Source of the DNA: Candidatus Hydrogenisulfobacillus filiaventi | GTDB lineage: Bacteria; Bacillota; Sulfobacillia; Sulfobacillales; R501 | Length of the DNA: 64,000 bases | Reading direction: 5' to 3' | Assembly: GCA_902809825.1 (NCBI GenBank) | Contig: LR778114.1 | Location: 806,001-870,000 of the forward strand | The notes under the pieces: generated by a model | What the model was told of the DNA's origin: nothing | Database searches by the model: none | The model's input: only the letters and a program-made list of their open reading frames with translations | Shown: one piece after another, positions 41,454 to 48,993 of the stretch | Layout: each line of letters starts with the position of its first letter | Position numbering within the stretch: position 1 is the stretch's first letter | Program-made: the position numbers and the translations under genes

Positions 41454-42101
41454 TCAGTCGCCTCCTTGGGGATGAGGGGAGGGGGCGGCGAAGGCATGCC
41501 AGCCTTCCGCTGTCACCCGGCAGCCGGGATCGGCCGCGGTCAGCACCGCCTGCCAGGCGCCGGCTTCCTCCGCCGGCACCCACAGGCGGAGGGCCACCGC
41601 CGCCCCGAACTCCACCTCCGGCTCCAGCCCGGCCGCGGCCAGACGGCGCTCCAGGGCCGGCCAGGCGGGGTAAGGGACAACGCAGCCCAGGCACCGGGCG
41701 GGCCGCCAGCCGGCCAGGGGCGCAGCGGTGAGGGCGGCCTCGCCCGCCTCCCGGTAGGCACGGGCCAGCCCGCCCCGGCCCAACTTGATGCCACCGAAGT
41801 AGCGCACCACCACCAGCCCGCTGAACACCAGCTCCCGCTCTCGCAGCAGCTCCAGCAGGGGCGCCCCCGCCGTCCCGGCCGGTTCATGGTCGTCGGTGGC
41901 GCGTTCCTGCCCGGGGTCCAGGCGATAGGCCCAGACGTAGTGGCGGGCGTGCGGCCAAGTGGCCCGCCGCTCGGCCAGCCACGCCGCCAGGTCCCCGGGC
42001 GCGGTCAGGTGGCGGGCAGCGGCGATGAAGCGGGAACGGGAGACCTCCAGCCGGGCCTCCGGACCCGGCCGCGCCGGGTCCACCGTCCAGGCCACCCCCA
42101 T
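41454..42101 (-). CDS. YigZ/IMPACT family protein
   Basis: A 215-aa protein with the family signature: SRSRFIAAARH, HYVWAYRL, DDHEPAGTAGAPLLELL and VVVRYFGGIKLGRGGLARAY, then a C-terminal ferredoxin-like domain of the DUF1949 type. The family is linked to ribosome or translation regulation; the exact role is unsettled. It is transcribed away from thrS and is followed by the 58-aa membrane gene. Confidence 0.9.
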   Translation of the reverse strand: MGVAWTVDPARPGPEARLEVSRSRFIAAARHLTAPGDLAAWLAERRATWPHARHYVWAYRLDPGQERATDDHEPAGTAGAPLLELLRERELVFSGLVVVRYFGGIKLGRGGLARAYREAGEAALTAAPLAGWRPARCLGCVVPYPAWPALERRLAAAGLEPEVEFGAAVALRLWVPAEEAGAWQAVLTAADPGCRVTAEGWHAFAAPSPHPQGGD

Positions 42102-42151
42102 CCCCCCTTCCGGATGCCCCCATTCTAACAGAGCCGCGCTGGCGCCGGCGG

Positions 42152-42180
42152 TTGAGCGGGCGGGGGGCCGGTGCTACAAT
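42152..42180 (+). promoter_or_regulatory. Promoter of thrS
   Basis: TTGAGC (42152-42157), 17 bp, TACAAT (42175-42180), with TGC before the -10 (extended). Transcription would begin about 42187, directly at the T-box RNA. Confidence 0.85.
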
Positions 42181-42186
42181 AAGCCG

Positions 42187-42455
42187 CGAGGTGAAGCCGG
42201 CGGCTGCCGCCGGCTGGGAAGGCCGCGCGAGGAAAGGGACCCGGACGTCATCCGGCCGGCACAGAGAGATCCCGCCCCGGCTGTAAGCGGGGTTGCCGGC
42301 CCGGCGTTCGCACCAGCCCTGGAGCGCGCACCGGCGGGCCCAAGCCCGCGGCGGCCGCCGCCGTTATCCGGCAGGGAGGGATCCCCGCAGGTGCGGGGAT
42401 CCGAATGGTGGTGGAACCACGGGCGTGGCCCGTCCCCCTGAGGGACGGGCTTTTC
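42187..42455 (+). promoter_or_regulatory. T-box riboswitch (threonine) controlling thrS
   Basis: The leader has the T-box order: a long Stem I region with the AGAGAG element (42264-42270), then the T-box sequence GGTGGAACCACGGG around 42407-42423, and a terminator with 9-bp stem (42428-42436/42442-42450) followed by TTTT. The variable T-box base is A (TGGA), which pairs with U73 of an uncharged tRNA-Thr. A candidate ACC specifier codon is at 42239-42241, but I could not fold Stem I rigorously. Uncharged tRNA-Thr should favour antitermination. Confidence 0.88.
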
Positions 42456-42487
42456 TTCTGGCGGGGCGGGCCCATGCAGAAAGGGGA

Positions 42488-44416
42488 ATGGACGTGCATC
42501 CCATGGATGTGGAGGAGCGGCAGCAGATTTCGGTGGTGGTGGACGGCGAGCCCTACCGTGTGGCCAAGGGCACCCCCGCCCGGGAGGTGGTGCCCAACCT
42601 GCCTGACGACGTGATCGCAGCGGTGTTCAACGGGCGGCCCATCGACCTCGGGCGTCCCCTGGAGGAGGATGGGGAGCTGCAGCTCCTGACCTTCGGGTCG
42701 GAGACCGGCCGGCGGGTCTTCCGCCATTCCAGCGCCCACCTGCTGGCGCAGGCGGTCAAGCGCCTGTGGCCGGAGGCGGAACTGGGCACCGGGCCGGCGC
42801 TGGAGGACGGCTTCTACTACGACATCCGCTTCCCGGGACCGGTCTCGGAGCAGGACCTGGCCCGCATCGAGGAGGCCATGCGCGCCATCGCGGCCGAGAA
42901 CCTGCCCATCGAGCGCCTGGAGCTGTCGCGGGATGAGGCCCTGCGGCTGTTCGAGGAGCGCCATGAGCCCTTCAAGGTGGATATCATCCGGCGCATCCCG
43001 GAAGGGACCCCCATCACCGCCTACCGGCAGGGCGAATTCGTCGACCTCTGTGCGGGGCCCCACCTGCCCAGCACCGGCCGCATCGGGGCCCTGCGCCTGA
43101 CCGGGTTGTCTGGCGCCTACTGGCGGGGCGAGGAAGGCAACCCCATGATGACCCGCATCTATGGCACCTCCTTCCCCGACCGGGAGTCGCTGGAGGCCTA
43201 TTTCTACCGGCTGGAGGAGGCTAAACGGCGCGACCACCGCAAGCTTGGGCCGCAGCTGGATCTGTTCAGCTTCCGGGAGGAGGCGCCCGGCTTCGTCTTC
43301 TGGCACCCTCGCGGCCACCGCATCTACCGCACCCTCGAGGCCTTCTCCCGGGCTCTGCAGGAGCCCCGGGGCTACCAGGAGGTCGCCACCCCCTGGATCT
43401 ACCGGGTGGGGCTCTGGCAGCAGAGCGGGCACTGGGACCACTACCGGGACAACATGTTTGTGATGGAGCGGGACGAGGAGGTGCTGGGGGTCAAGCCCAT
43501 GAACTGCCCCGGGCACTGCCTGCTCTTCAAGGAGGGGGTGCGTTCCTATCGTGACCTGCCCCTCCGGCTGGCGGAGTACGGTCCGCTCTCCCGCTACGAG
43601 CGGTCCGGGACCCTGCACGGCCTGTTGCGGGTGCGCGGCATGCACCAGGATGACGCCCATCTCTTCTGCCGGGAGGACCAGATCGGGGCGGAGATGAACG
43701 GGGTGCTGGAGCTGGTGGACATCGTCTACCGGGCGTTCGGCATGCCGTATGAGGTGGTGCTCTCCACCCGGCCGGACGATTACATGGGCGACCTGGCCCT
43801 GTGGAACAAGGCGGAGGCCCAGCTGGCGGCGGTGCTGGAGGAACGGGGCCTGCCGTACCAGCTGAATCCCAAGGACGGGGCCTTCTACGGGCCCAAGCTC
43901 GACTTTTACGCCGTGGACGCCCTCGGCCGGCGTTGGCAGTGTGCCACCGCCCAGCTGGATTTCCAGCTGCCGGTGCAGTTCGACCTCACCTATGTGGATC
44001 AGAACGGGGAGCCGCGGCGGCCGGTCATGATCCACCGGGCCATCATGGGCACCCTGGAGCGCTTCATCGGCATCCTGCTTGAGCATTACGCCGGGGCCTT
44101 TCCCATGTGGCTGGCGCCGGAGCAGGTGCGGGTCATCCCCATTACCGACGCCCAACACGAATATGCCCGGCGGGTGGTACAAGACCTGGTTGCGGCCGGG
44201 GTGCGGGCGGAAGGGGACTTCCGCAACGAGAAGATGGGCTACAAGATCCGGGAGGCGCAGGTGATGAAGGTGCCCCGCATGCTGGTGGTGGGGGCGAAGG
44301 AGGTAGAGTCGGGCACCGTGGCCGTGCGCTCGCGCGAGGACGGCGACCTCGGGCGTTTCGCCTGGCCGGACTACCGGGAGGTGCTGGTGCAGGAGGGACG
44401 CATGCCGCTGGAATAA
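42488..44416 (+). CDS. thrS: Threonyl-tRNA synthetase
   Basis: A 642-aa class II synthetase. An N-terminal TGS domain (ISVVVDGEPYRVAKGTPARE) is followed by the editing domain with HSSAHLLAQAVKRLWP and DLCAGPHLPSTG. The catalytic core has the zinc-ligand cysteine motif MNCPGHCLLFK and GTLHGLLRVRGMHQDDAH, and the C-terminal anticodon-binding domain follows (QVRVIPITDAQHEYARRV). Three in-frame starts compete: ATG 42488, GTG 42494, ATG 42503. The AAAGGGG at 42480-42486 best spaces the GTG, so the start is uncertain by a few residues. Controlled by the T-box upstream. Confidence 0.95.
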   Translation: MDVHPMDVEERQQISVVVDGEPYRVAKGTPAREVVPNLPDDVIAAVFNGRPIDLGRPLEEDGELQLLTFGSETGRRVFRHSSAHLLAQAVKRLWPEAELGTGPALEDGFYYDIRFPGPVSEQDLARIEEAMRAIAAENLPIERLELSRDEALRLFEERHEPFKVDIIRRIPEGTPITAYRQGEFVDLCAGPHLPSTGRIGALRLTGLSGAYWRGEEGNPMMTRIYGTSFPDRESLEAYFYRLEEAKRRDHRKLGPQLDLFSFREEAPGFVFWHPRGHRIYRTLEAFSRALQEPRGYQEVATPWIYRVGLWQQSGHWDHYRDNMFVMERDEEVLGVKPMNCPGHCLLFKEGVRSYRDLPLRLAEYGPLSRYERSGTLHGLLRVRGMHQDDAHLFCREDQIGAEMNGVLELVDIVYRAFGMPYEVVLSTRPDDYMGDLALWNKAEAQLAAVLEERGLPYQLNPKDGAFYGPKLDFYAVDALGRRWQCATAQLDFQLPVQFDLTYVDQNGEPRRPVMIHRAIMGTLERFIGILLEHYAGAFPMWLAPEQVRVIPITDAQHEYARRVVQDLVAAGVRAEGDFRNEKMGYKIREAQVMKVPRMLVVGAKEVESGTVAVRSREDGDLGRFAWPDYREVLVQEGRMPLE

Positions 44417-44439
44417 GGCGCATAGCAGCCGACAAGGGG

Positions 44440-44461
44440 AGCCCCGGCCTTGACCGGGGCT
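44440..44461 (+). terminator. Hairpin after thrS
   Basis: AGCCCCGG/CCGGGGCT stem with a CCTTGA loop, extended by an outer ACAAGG/CCTTGT pairing across a GG/GG bulge. No clear T-run. Likely the end of the thrS transcript. Confidence 0.55.
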
Positions 44462-44559
44462 GGCCTTGTTCGAGTAGTCCCCTTGGGGCGGCTCCTTGTC
44501 GGCAGTCGGCCGGGGGATGGGGGACCTCGCGCCCGGCGGAAGCCGGGGTCCCGAGGTGC

Positions 44560-44838
44560 AATTGGATGGCTGCCATGCGCCGGAAGTTGGCCGGCGTCCA
44601 AAAGTTTCGGAGGTGCCTCAAGGTTTAGAGCACGACGATGGTCTGATCGCTGCACGCACGGCCCACGTGGACCTTGGGTCGATAGATCTTGGATGTTGGA
44701 TTTGAGGGTGTCATTGCCGGTATCGAAACGGATATGCGTCACGCCCGGCAAGAGGAGGAAAGTGAGCACGCCGAGCACGAGTGCCACCCGGTAAGGACGC
44801 CGTCGCACCAGGGCGGCTAGCCGGTCCCCAGCATTCAT
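44560..44838 (-). pseudogene. MMPL/RND-family transporter N-terminal remnant
   Basis: The ATG at 44838 overlaps the preceding stop (ATGA). The frame reads LAALVRRRPYRVALVLGVL, then PGVTHIRFDTGNDTL, the first membrane helix and the FDT--DTL start typical of HAE3/MMPL exporters. It loses the family pattern near 44690. In other frames it resumes briefly as SDQTIVVL and TPANFRRMAAIQ before vanishing. Only the first tenth of such a protein remains. Confidence 0.6.
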
Positions 44839-45300
44839 CGAAGGCCCCCCTGCTGCGGTCCCGGTTCGGTCAGGAGGGAACGCACGAAGGACAGCATGGT
44901 GTTGCACGCTTCTGTTTCCAGCGCCGCTGACGCGCCTCCGGCCGCATGATCCAGCGGAGTAACAGGCCCCGGATCCTGCGCACCAGCGTCCGCCTGCCGG
45001 TCGAGGTCATCCCCACCCCATTCCGGCGTGAGTCGAGTACGCGCATAATGCGGGCGATAGGGTCGAGCCCGGCTAGATCGGGCTGCTTCGGCACCTCGCA
45101 CATCAGCAGGGCGATCAGTCCCCGGTACTCGTGCACGAACCGGACCCGCTCCTACACGAATGCCTGTAGCCAGTGGTAGAGGTCCACATCCGCTGGGGAA
45201 TGGGCGGCGGCGGACGGCGCCTGATATGCCCCGCGGATGGACTGCACGCGTGCCGCCACCACGATGTGCCGATGGGTGTCCCCAAAGGACATCTGCATCC
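44835..45300 (-). pseudogene. Decayed TetR-like regulator
   Basis: Pieces in changing frames look like the ligand-binding part of a TetR-family regulator: VDLYHWLQAFV, an in-frame TAG at 45152-45154, then ERVRFVHEYRGLIALLMCEV, and after a shift near 45030 AACNT-like EACNTMLSFVRSLL to the stop at 44835. The stop overlaps the MMPL remnant start, as in a normal regulator-exporter operon. No DNA-binding domain is recognisable upstream. Family assignment is tentative. Confidence 0.42.
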
Positions 45301-45465
45301 TCCCGGTTTGGGTTACCGCGTCGGATGCGGCAAGTCTCCTGCGCGGGGCCCCCATCCTCGAGGCGGATGGCGCCGGTGCTTTGGGCTGGTACCGGGGGAC
45401 CACTCGGGGCAGGGGGCTGGGGAGGTTGCGCTTCGGGAAGACCGTGCGCCGCCGGGCTCCGTGCG
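45301..45465. other. No gene seen between the TetR-like remnant and the infC promoter
   Basis: Frames here do not match a family and have no ribosome sites. It probably contains the decayed 5' part of the TetR-like gene. Confidence 0.35.
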
Positions 45466-45495
45466 TTGACGGACTTTTTTGCGCTATGGTAGGAT
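45466..45495 (+). promoter_or_regulatory. Promoter of the infC operon
   Basis: TTGACG (45466-45471), 18 bp, TAGGAT (45490-45495), with a T-run in the spacer. It begins a leader of about 185 bases before infC. Confidence 0.75.
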
Positions 45496-45596
45496 GAAGC
45501 GGGTCAACGCGAGCTAAGCAGAAGCCGTACCGGCGCTTCTCACCCCGAGGCCAGGCCGCCAAACGGGTTATCGTGGCGTGAAGGATGTCAGTCCGG

Positions 45597-45620
45597 GCGG
45601 GGGCGACCCCGCGGTTTTTG
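45597..45620 (+). terminator. Leader attenuator hairpin before infC
   Basis: GCGGGG, a GCGA tetraloop and CCCCGC are followed by GGTTTTTGTTT. An intrinsic terminator inside the leader fits the known L20-mediated control of infC-rpmI-rplT operons in Bacillota, in which excess L20 promotes termination. The L20-binding structure itself was not worked out. Confidence 0.7.
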
Positions 45621-45687
45621 TTTCCGGCCAGTCTCCGGCCTCCGGGGACGGGCAGGTGCTCCGGCCACAGCAAGGAGGGGATGGTCC

Positions 45688-46200
45688 ATAAAGGATCTCA
45701 GGGTCAACGAGCAAATCCGTGCCCGAGAGGTCAGACTGGTGGGGGAAGGCGGCGAACAGCTCGGCATCGTTCCCCTGCGGGATGCGCTCAACCTGGCGGC
45801 GGAGCGGCGGCTGGACCTGGTGGAAGTATCGCCCACCGCCCATCCGCCGGTATGCAGGCTGATGGACTACGGGAAGTTCAAGTACGAGCAGGCCAAGCGC
45901 GAACGGGAGTCCCGCAAGAAACAGAAGGTTGTCAACATCAAGGAACTCAAGATGCGGCCCTCGATTGAGGAGCACGACTTCGAGGTCAAGGTTCAGAGCG
46001 CCAAGCGCTTTTTGACCGATGGCGACAAGGTCAAGTGCACCATGGTCTTCCGCGGACGGGAAATCGTGCATGCCAACCTGGCTCAGGAGACCCTGGAACG
46101 GCTGGCGCAGCTGGTGGGCGACGTCGGGGTCATGGAACGTCCGCCCAAGGTCGAGGGCCGCACCATGGTCATGATCCTGACCCCCAAGAAGGGAGCCTGA
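45688..46200 (+). CDS. infC: Translation initiation factor IF-3 (apparent ATA start)
   Basis: From an ATA at 45688 the product is 170 aa and begins KDLRVNEQIRAREVRLVGE, the canonical IF-3 start. AAGGAGGGG lies eight bases before the ATA. The nearest normal start, GTG at 45739, would remove the conserved N-terminal strand. The two domains are visible: N-terminal LGIVPLRDALNLAAERRLDLVEVSP and YGKFKYEQAKRER, linker, and C-terminal HDFEVKVQSAKRFL and RPPKVEGRTMVMILTPKK. IF-3 rejects non-AUG initiation, so a rare start codon gives feedback control, as known for AUU in E. coli. Confidence 0.92.
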   Translation: MKDLRVNEQIRAREVRLVGEGGEQLGIVPLRDALNLAAERRLDLVEVSPTAHPPVCRLMDYGKFKYEQAKRERESRKKQKVVNIKELKMRPSIEEHDFEVKVQSAKRFLTDGDKVKCTMVFRGREIVHANLAQETLERLAQLVGDVGVMERPPKVEGRTMVMILTPKKGA

Positions 46201-46203
46201 GCA

Positions 46204-46410
46204 ATGCCGAAGGGTCCGAAGATGAAAACCCACCGCGGGGCCAAGAAGCGGCTGCTGGTGACCCAGTCGGGCCGCATCACCCATGTACGGGCCAACCGCA
46301 GCCACCTGGCGGAGCACAAGACCGCCAAGCGCAAGCGGCAGCTGCGGCGGAGCGGGGTGTTGTCCGCCGCCGACCGGCGCCGGGTGCGGCGGCTCCTGCC
46401 CTACGCCTGA
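46204..46410 (+). CDS. rpmI: Ribosomal protein bL35
   Basis: A 68-aa basic protein (KMKTHRGAKKRLLVTQSGRI, HLAEHKTAKRKRQLRRSGVL) of the large subunit, starting three bases after the infC stop. Length and sequence are typical. Confidence 0.96.
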   Translation: MPKGPKMKTHRGAKKRLLVTQSGRITHVRANRSHLAEHKTAKRKRQLRRSGVLSAADRRRVRRLLPYA

Positions 46411-46440
46411 CGCCGATTACCCAGGAGAGGACGGAGGAGC

Positions 46441-46803
46441 ATGGCTCGGGTTAAAAGCGGAGTGGTCCGGCGGCGCCGGCACAAGAAGATCCTGAAGCTG
46501 GCGCGCGGGTTCAAGGGCGCCCGGTCCCGGCACTTCAAGGCCGCCAACGAGGCGGTGATGCACGCCCTCATGTACGCCTACCGGGACCGGCGGCTCAAGA
46601 AGCGCAACTTCCGCCGGCTCTGGATCCAGCGCATCAACGCGGCCGCCCGGCTGCACGGCCTGTCCTACAACCGCTTCATGAACGGTCTCAAGCTGGCCGG
46701 CATCGGGCTGGACCGGAAGATCCTGGCCGACATGGCGGTGCGGGACGACGCCGCCTTCGCCGCCCTGGTGGAGAAGGCCAAGGAACAGCTGGTCCGGTCC
46801 TGA
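46441..46803 (+). CDS. rplT: Ribosomal protein bL20
   Basis: A 120-aa basic protein: [59 protein letters not shown]. It assembles early on 23S rRNA and is the likely repressor of its own operon through the leader. AGGAGAGGACGGAGG ribosome site. Confidence 0.97.
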   Translation: MARVKSGVVRRRRHKKILKLARGFKGARSRHFKAANEAVMHALMYAYRDRRLKKRNFRRLWIQRINAAARLHGLSYNRFMNGLKLAGIGLDRKILADMAVRDDAAFAALVEKAKEQLVRS

Positions 46804-46844
46804 GGGGGGCGGCGGGCACGGAGCACGATCCCGGCCGGGTATGG

Positions 46845-47663
46845 GTGGAGCCGCTGGCGGATGCCCGCGGCAACAAGCTCCTGCGGCGGGTGCGCCGGCT
46901 GCTGGCCAACCGCCAGGCACGGGAGAAGTGGGGTCAGACCGTGCTGGAGGGGGTGCGGCTGGTCGAGGACGCCTGGCGGGGCGGTCTGGTGCTGGAGGCG
47001 GTCATCTACAGCCCTCGCCTGGTGCAGACCGCGCGCGGTCAGGGCCTGCTGATGGCGCTGCAGAGCGGGCGCACCCGCACCCTGTACGTGACCGACGCCG
47101 TGCTGGCCGAGTTGGCGGATGTGGAGACCCATCAGGGCATCCTGGCGGTGGTGGAGGCGCGTCTGCCGCGCCTGGCCTCCGCCCTGCCCCCGCCCGGTGG
47201 CATGGGGGTGGTGCTGGTAGGCGTGCAGGACCCCGGCAACGCGGGCACCCTCATCCGCTCGGCGGCGGCCGCCGGCGTCGACCTGGTGGGGATCGGGGCC
47301 GGTACCGTGGACCCGTTTAATCCCAAGGCGGTGCGGGCCTCGGCCGGCGCCGTCTTCCGCACCCGCGTGGGCTGGCTGGAGCCGGGCTGGGAACAGAGCC
47401 TGGGCGGGGGCGGGGCCCGCTGGTATGCCGCCGAGGCCCGGGGCGGACGCCCCTACGGTGAGGTGGACTGGAGCGGCACGGTGGTCCTGCTCCTCGGTAA
47501 CGAAGGGGCGGGGCTGCCGGCGGCCGTCCGCGAACGGGCGCAGGCGGTCTCCATCCCCATGGAGGGCGGGGTGGAGAGCCTCAACGTCGGGGTGGCCGGG
47601 AGCGTGCTGCTGTTTCATGCCGCCCGGGAACGGGCGCGGATGCGGATGCAGGTAAAGCGATGA
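46845..47663 (+). CDS. TrmH/SpoU-family RNA 2'-O-methyltransferase
   Basis: A 272-aa SPOUT methyltransferase with an N-terminal substrate-binding domain (RVRRLLANRQAREKWGQTVLEGVRLVEDAW) and the trefoil-knot catalytic domain. The conserved motifs are VGVQDPGNAGTLIRSAAAAG with the catalytic Asn/Arg region, VVLLLGNEGAGL and SIPMEGGVESLNVGVAGSVLLF. RlmB-like and TsnR-like members look alike, so the RNA target is uncertain. The GTG at 46845 has no strong ribosome site, and the start could lie slightly upstream. The place between rplT and pheS is common in Bacillota. Confidence 0.88.
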   Translation: MEPLADARGNKLLRRVRRLLANRQAREKWGQTVLEGVRLVEDAWRGGLVLEAVIYSPRLVQTARGQGLLMALQSGRTRTLYVTDAVLAELADVETHQGILAVVEARLPRLASALPPPGGMGVVLVGVQDPGNAGTLIRSAAAAGVDLVGIGAGTVDPFNPKAVRASAGAVFRTRVGWLEPGWEQSLGGGGARWYAAEARGGRPYGEVDWSGTVVLLLGNEGAGLPAAVRERAQAVSIPMEGGVESLNVGVAGSVLLFHAARERARMRMQVKR

Positions 47664-47885
47664 GGCAGACGGCTCCGTCCGGTGCCGCCGGTGCAGGGAG
47701 GCGCCCCCGCGACTGCAAGGGGCGCCCCGGTGGCGGGCGGGGATTCCCTGCCGAGCGTCGTCCCCAAACCGGAAGGGAGTAGGGCGGCCGTCCGCCGCGT
47801 TAAGGCGTAGAGCGGGCCCGGTAACAGCCGGGTCAAGCAGGGTGGTACCACGGGCAGGCCCGTCCTTGAGAGGACGGGCCTTTGG
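47664..47885 (+). promoter_or_regulatory. T-box riboswitch (phenylalanine) controlling pheST
   Basis: The T-box AGGGTGGTACCACGG (47839-47853) is canonical. Its variable base T pairs with the A73 seen in tRNA-Phe at 10123-10198. A TTC at 47744-47746 in the 3' side of Stem I is the likely specifier. A terminator with an 11-bp stem (47856-47866/47871-47881) and a TGAG loop follows. No promoter was found between the methyltransferase gene and this leader, so it may attenuate read-through from the infC operon. Confidence 0.9.
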
Positions 47886-47925
47886 CATGGTCCGGGCGCT
47901 GGCCCGGGCCGGGAAGGGGAGCAGG

Positions 47926-48993
47926 ATGGACGAGGTATGGGACCCGGCGGCGGACGCCGCCGGCTGGGTGGAGGAGGCGGAGGCCGAGATCCAGGCGGCG
48001 ACGGACCCCGCCGCGCTGGCGGCGGTGCGTACCCGCTGGCTGGGCCGCCGGGGCCGGCTGACCGAGGCCCTGCGCGGGCTGGGGGAGCTGGCCCCTGCTG
48101 CGCGGCGGGAACGCGGGCAGGTTCTCAACCGGGTGCGGGAGGCGGTGGAGCAGGCCCTGGCCGCCCGGGAGGCGGCCTTGGAAGCGACCGCGCGGGCGGC
48201 GGCTTACGCCCGCGAACGCCTGGACATGACCCTGCCAGGCATCCGCCCGGCGGTGGGGCAGCTGCACCCCCTGACGCGCCTGCGGCGCGAGCTGGAGGAC
48301 CTCTTCACCCGCCTCGGGTTCAGCGTCGCTCTGGGCCCTGAGGTGGAGAGCGAGTGGTACAATTTCGAGGCCCTTAACATGCCCGCCAACCATCCGGCGC
48401 GGGACATGCAGGACAGCTTCTTCGTGGATGTGCCCGGGTTTCTCCTCCGTACCCATACCTCGCCGGTGCAGATCCGGGCCATGCACGCCCGGGGCGGGGC
48501 GCTGCCGGTCAAGGTCATCGCTCCCGGGCACGTCTACCGGCGCGACGACGATGCCACCCACTCCCCCATGTTCACCCAGTTGGAGGGGCTGATGGTGGAC
48601 CGCGGCATCTCCCTGGCCGACCTCAAGGGGGTGCTGCTGACCCTGGTGCGGGCCCTGTTCGGCCCCGGTACCGCCATCCGCCTGCGGCCCAGCTATTTCC
48701 CCTTCACCGAGCCCTCGGTGGAGGTGGACATCTCCTGCACCGTGTGCGGGGGGAGCGGCTGCGCCACCTGTAAGCACAGCGGGTGGCTTGAGATTCTAGG
48801 CGCGGGCATGGTGCATCCCCTGGTGCTGGCCAACGGCGGCTACGACCCGGACAGCGTGAGCGGCTTCGCCTTCGGCCTGGGGCTGGAACGGGTGCTCCTG
48901 TTGCGTTACGGCTTTGACGACCTGCGCCCCTTCTACCAGAACGACCTGCGGTTCCTGCAACAGTTTGCGCGCGGAAGCGAGGGACAGGCATGA
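47926..48993 (+). CDS. pheS: Phenylalanyl-tRNA synthetase alpha subunit
   Basis: A 355-aa class II catalytic subunit. It has an N-terminal coiled-coil (residues 10-85), HPLTRLRRELEDLFTRLGFS, motif 2 region HPARDMQDSFFVD and TSPVQIRAM, GHVYRRDDDATHSPMFTQLEG, and the cysteine-rich SCTVCGGSGCATCKHSGWLEILG. Motif 3 is FAFGLGLERVLLLRYG. The ATG at 47926 follows AAGGGGAGCAGG; the earlier in-frame ATG at 47887 lies against the T-box terminator without a ribosome site. Confidence 0.95.
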   Translation: MDEVWDPAADAAGWVEEAEAEIQAATDPAALAAVRTRWLGRRGRLTEALRGLGELAPAARRERGQVLNRVREAVEQALAAREAALEATARAAAYARERLDMTLPGIRPAVGQLHPLTRLRRELEDLFTRLGFSVALGPEVESEWYNFEALNMPANHPARDMQDSFFVDVPGFLLRTHTSPVQIRAMHARGGALPVKVIAPGHVYRRDDDATHSPMFTQLEGLMVDRGISLADLKGVLLTLVRALFGPGTAIRLRPSYFPFTEPSVEVDISCTVCGGSGCATCKHSGWLEILGAGMVHPLVLANGGYDPDSVSGFAFGLGLERVLLLRYGFDDLRPFYQNDLRFLQQFARGSEGQA

